64,000 bases of DNA, from positions 1,054,001 through 1,118,000 of the forward strand of contig NZ_CP021248.1 in NCBI RefSeq assembly GCF_017309955.1, given 5' to 3'. Source of the stretch: Novosphingobium sp. KA1. Its GTDB lineage: Bacteria > Pseudomonadota > Alphaproteobacteria > Sphingomonadales > Sphingomonadaceae. This document shows, piece after piece, positions 61,153 to 64,000 of the stretch (positions within the stretch are counted from its first letter, which is position 1; every line of letters starts with the position of its first letter). Made by a program: the position numbers and the translations under genes. Below the pieces are notes generated by a model, which was given only the letters and a program-made list of their open reading frames with translations, made no database searches and was not told the DNA's origin.

Positions 61153-64000
61153 GCGGTATCGTCCGTATTGCCGAGGCGGCGGGCAGCCTGGCCGCGGAAG
61201 TAGAGATAGGCAGGCCCTGCCAGCAGCACGGCAAGGGCAAGCGCGAAGATCGCCATCAGCATCGGGCGCTGGCTGAACCAGTAGGCCAGCTTCATCCAGA
61301 CCGGCAGCGAACCGGTCCAGTAACGGTCGCCGATCGCGAAGCTGGCCATGCCGTCGCCCTTGGTGACCGCGAGATCACCCTGGATCGAGGCGTTGAACTT
61401 CACGTCGGCCATGCCGTCGACGAGGCCGGGAAGGGCCGAGGGATCGTCGGCCAGGACGGCAACGACCGTGCGGTCCGAGGCGTAAGGCGAGCGGAAGCTG
61501 ACGATGCCGGAAAAGCCCCGGGCGTTGTAGACCATCGGTGCCGCGTCGGCGGGATCGTCACTGCGCGTGCCGCCGAAGAGCGACGTGACGTATTGCAGCG
61601 GCGAGCGTTCCGAAACCTGGAGATGGCCGTTCACGAAACGCACCGGGGCGCTGTCGAACAGGGTGCCGCCGGCGAGCTGCGAGCCGCCGATCACCAGCAG
61701 GTCCTGGCTGTCGAGCCGCGAGGGATCGACGCTGGAGGTAATGGTGATCGCCGTTACCGGCACGCCGGTGGAATCGCCGAAGCGGCCCATCAGCCCGAGG
61801 AACGCCTCGACCGTTGCCGCCGAGGGGGCATCGGCCATCACGACGGTCGTCTCGGCAAGGTCGGGCGCCACCGTGAAGGGGAAACCGGCACCGGCGAACG
61901 TGGCGAGATCGGGCATCATGATCGCGTGGTAGGCGCTGGAGAAGTCGATCGTGCTGTCCGGATCAAGCGACGTGCGCACGTTTTCGGGCAGGGTGCCGGT
62001 GCACTTCTTCTTGTCGGCAATGACCATGTTGTAGTCGAACGTCAGTTCGTTCTGGCCGAACAGGTTGTAGCGCGGCAGCGGCAGCGACGCCGTGGAATCC
62101 TGGCTGCGCACGCCGTTCGCACCGAACAGCGCGCTCCACCAGGTGGAGCCCATCGGCAGCGACTTGAGGTACTGGCCATTGAGCGAGACGTCGAGGCGCG
62201 AGGCGCGCTTGTCGAGCCACTGGGCGACCGGATAGCGATAGCCGAGGCTCAGCTTGCCGCCTTCTCGCGGCCAGAAGAACAAGTCGGGCGCGACGCGGAA
62301 GCTGGTGGTCAGCGGGCCGGGGCGGAAGCCCATGCCCTGAAGCGCATAGGCGGGCATGATCTCGCCCAGCTTCACCGGCCGGTCTGTCGAGACCCAGCGC
62401 AGCGCGCCGTATCGCTTCCAGGCCGGGATGCGAACGTCGTCGAAGTTCATGCGCTGGCCGCCGAACACGCCGCGCCCCAGCGCCACGGCTCCGGCGGCGA
62501 GGCGCAGTTCGCCGTCGCTGCGGCCCATCAGCACCAGCAGGGTGCCCGAAGGATCGGCCGGGTTGCGCATGACGGCAGCCGAAGCGCCGCTGGGCGGCGC
62601 GATGGCGAGGCCGGGGATCGATTGGCCCTGCTTGAGGAAGACCACCGCATTGCCCTTGGGCAAGGCGCCGAAGACCGGCTTGAACGAGAAGCCCCGGTAG
62701 CTGGCGAGCGACCCCAGCCAGGAGGCGGTGGCCGCTGCCGCTTCCAGCTCGCCCTTGCGGGGCTGGCCGGCAAACACGAAGGGCACCGTCAGCGGCAGGT
62801 TCTGCCCCTTGTCGAAAAAGGGCAGCGGCATGCGCGCAAGGTCAGGCGCAAAGGGCAGTGGCTGATACTGGAAATCGATCCACGAGCGCACGTTGCTGAT
62901 ATTCGCCCAGAGTACCGAGTTGAACGGATCCTCGCAGTCGGTCGCGTAGTGGCCGACCAGGCGCAAGTTGAGCTGGTTGTCGCCCGGCAGGAACAGCGCG
63001 GGGTTGATCGCGATGCGCAGCGCGCGGCCGCCGGCATCGGCACGGGAGAGCGGGATCGTCTGCACCGCCTCGCCGTTGAGGATCACTACCAGGTGGCTCA
63101 TGCTGTCGAGCATCATCGGCGACCAGGCCATCTGCAGGGTCATGACCGCCGAAGTCACCACACGGTCCTGACGCATGCCGAACGGTATGCCGATTTCCCC
63201 CTGGGTGCCCTGGAGGCGGATCGGGGTGGTGATGCGCATGTCCTTGAGCGTCAGCCGCTCCGCAATGGTGCCGGCCGCGGGCGCGGCTCCGGCTCCGGCT
63301 TCACCGCCGGCCGCAGCGGCGGCGGGCTTTGCCGGAACGGGCGCGGCGTGCACCTCGCGCGAGCCGAGCACGATCGTCGCCAGACCGAGCGCGAGTGCGC
63401 AGGCCAGCGCGGCTGCCTTGCCGAGGCTGATGCCCCGTGTCTTGCGGGTCGGCGAGGGCGAAACAGAGGCAGGGGCGGACGGCGTGGCCGCGACGGGGGC
63501 CGAAGGCGCGATGAGTGCGGCTAGCTCGGCTTCCCGGCGCATGGCGCGGCGTTCGGCAAAATTGAGGCGAAGCATACGTTTAATGGTCACCATGTCGACG
63601 ATGATGATGTCGGCCAGCGAACGCAGGCCGGTCACCTGGACGTGCGGCGAGGCCGGTTGCCAGGCATCCGCACGGCCCATCACGGCGCGCACGAGGTGGC
63701 GTCCGGCCAGGACGTCAAGCTGTTCGAAGCGCACGAAGGCGCGGTCGCCGGTCGTGCGCACGGTTTCCACCGGGATCGACAGGACTTCGTCGCCCATCGC
63801 CATGGTGATGTGCCGCACGGCATTGTCTCCCGCCGGTCGTCCTTGCGGCAGGGCAAGGGCGGCGCCGCCCATCGAGATGTCGAGGGTGCGCGTTTCCAGC
63901 ACGTGCCCCGATGCGAGATAGGCCGTTACCGGCAGCTCCACGGGAATGCGGATGTCCTTGCGGGCCTGGCGGGTTTCGCGCGCCACCGAAACGGCGGCGA
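61149..64000 (-). CDS. bcsB: BcsA-BcsB fusion (cellulose synthase), 5' end outside window
   Basis: The open frame runs through the window edge and encodes at least 950 residues. It begins inside the BcsA PilZ domain (63620-64000), with the c-di-GMP motifs RKDIR and DISMGG. The usual BcsA tail follows, then a Pro/Ala linker and a membrane segment (63363-63422). A full BcsB periplasmic region comes next, with a C-terminal membrane anchor near 61175-61250. There is no stop or start between the BcsA and BcsB parts, so they form one chain, as in AcsAB of Komagataeibacter. BcsA makes cellulose from UDP-glucose; BcsB guides the chain through the periplasm. The catalytic part of BcsA lies outside the window. 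Confidence 0.9.
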   Translation of the reverse strand, partial: AAVSVARETRQARKDIRIPVELPVTAYLASGHVLETRTLDISMGGAALALPQGRPAGDNAVRHITMAMGDEVLSIPVETVRTTGDRAFVRFEQLDVLAGRHLVRAVMGRADAWQPASPHVQVTGLRSLADIIIVDMVTIKRMLRLNFAERRAMRREAELAALIAPSAPVAATPSAPASVSPSPTRKTRGISLGKAAALACALALGLATIVLGSREVHAAPVPAKPAAAAAGGEAGAGAAPAAGTIAERLTLKDMRITTPIRLQGTQGEIGIPFGMRQDRVVTSAVMTLQMAWSPMMLDSMSHLVVILNGEAVQTIPLSRADAGGRALRIAINPALFLPGDNQLNLRLVGHYATDCEDPFNSVLWANISNVRSWIDFQYQPLPFAPDLARMPLPFFDKGQNLPLTVPFVFAGQPRKGELEAAAATASWLGSLASYRGFSFKPVFGALPKGNAVVFLKQGQSIPGLAIAPPSGASAAVMRNPADPSGTLLVLMGRSDGELRLAAGAVALGRGVFGGQRMNFDDVRIPAWKRYGALRWVSTDRPVKLGEIMPAYALQGMGFRPGPLTTSFRVAPDLFFWPREGGKLSLGYRYPVAQWLDKRASRLDVSLNGQYLKSLPMGSTWWSALFGANGVRSQDSTASLPLPRYNLFGQNELTFDYNMVIADKKKCTGTLPENVRTSLDPDSTIDFSSAYHAIMMPDLATFAGAGFPFTVAPDLAETTVVMADAPSAATVEAFLGLMGRFGDSTGVPVTAITITSSVDPSRLDSQDLLVIGGSQLAGGTLFDSAPVRFVNGHLQVSERSPLQYVTSLFGGTRSDDPADAAPMVYNARGFSGIVSFRSPYASDRTVVAVLADDPSALPGLVDGMADVKFNASIQGDLAVTKGDGMASFAIGDRYWTGSLPVWMKLAYWFSQRPMLMAIFALALAVLLAGPAYLYFRGQAARRLGNTDDTA

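Overview
The window looks like a chromosomal segment of a sphingomonad, most likely Novosphingobium or a close relative. The grounds are high GC, two large TonB-dependent receptors, a dgcN-dgcA pair, a GH106 rhamnosidase (a family founded on a Sphingomonas enzyme) and many small catabolic operons each with its own regulator. It is densely coded with 52 genes. I found no rRNA, tRNA, insertion sequence, prophage or CRISPR array.

Layout. 1-5.7 kb: a DUF4198 protein, an EF-hand protein and a TonB receptor, then a CSS-EAL cyclic-di-GMP phosphodiesterase. 5.9-11.5 kb: a GNAT enzyme flanked by two short related repeats, the D-glutamate operon lysR-dgcN-dgcA, prolyl iminopeptidase and a second LysR. 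11.6-19.2 kb: a six-gene aromatic ring-cleavage operon (flavin monooxygenase, VOC dioxygenase, SnoaL-like, C-C hydrolase-like, cyclase, FAH-family), a LysR, a DJ-1/PfpI protein and an ABM monooxygenase. 19.5-34 kb: a guanidine/urea operon made of a NikR-like regulator, an ABC transporter (binding protein, permease, ATPase), a second near-identical NikR-like regulator, two DUF1989 proteins, a biotin carboxylase of the urea/guanidine type and allophanate hydrolase. A beta-propeller protein, an aldehyde dehydrogenase, a GGCT-fold protein and a bestrophin-like channel follow. 34-36.3 kb: a hydrolase, a glutathionyl-hydroquinone reductase and a YceI protein.

36.4-56 kb is the most interesting part. 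It holds a homologue of fungal saponin hydrolase, two SDR dehydrogenases, a GntR/FadR regulator, a GH39-GH2-GH106 glycosidase set, a [2Fe-2S] ferredoxin, a cytochrome P450 with an unusual C-terminal extension, a TonB receptor, two TetR regulators and a small secreted protein. That small protein shares the P450's extra domain. Five copies of one 17-bp palindrome (TGCGAYAC-N-GTRKCGCM) lie in front of the SDR/saponin-hydrolase genes, the GH operon, the ferredoxin-P450 genes, the TonB receptor and one TetR gene. This marks the whole block as one regulon. Rhamnosidase, galactosidase and saponin hydrolase match the Rha-Gal-GlcA chain of soyasaponins, so I infer a saponin (triterpene or steroid glycoside) catabolic regulon.

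56-64 kb: the cellulose synthesis operon, read leftwards: bcsA-bcsB (fused in one frame and cut by the window edge), bcsC, bcsD and the GH8 cellulase bcsZ. It pairs naturally with the EAL phosphodiesterase at the other end, since the BcsA PilZ domain binds c-di-GMP.
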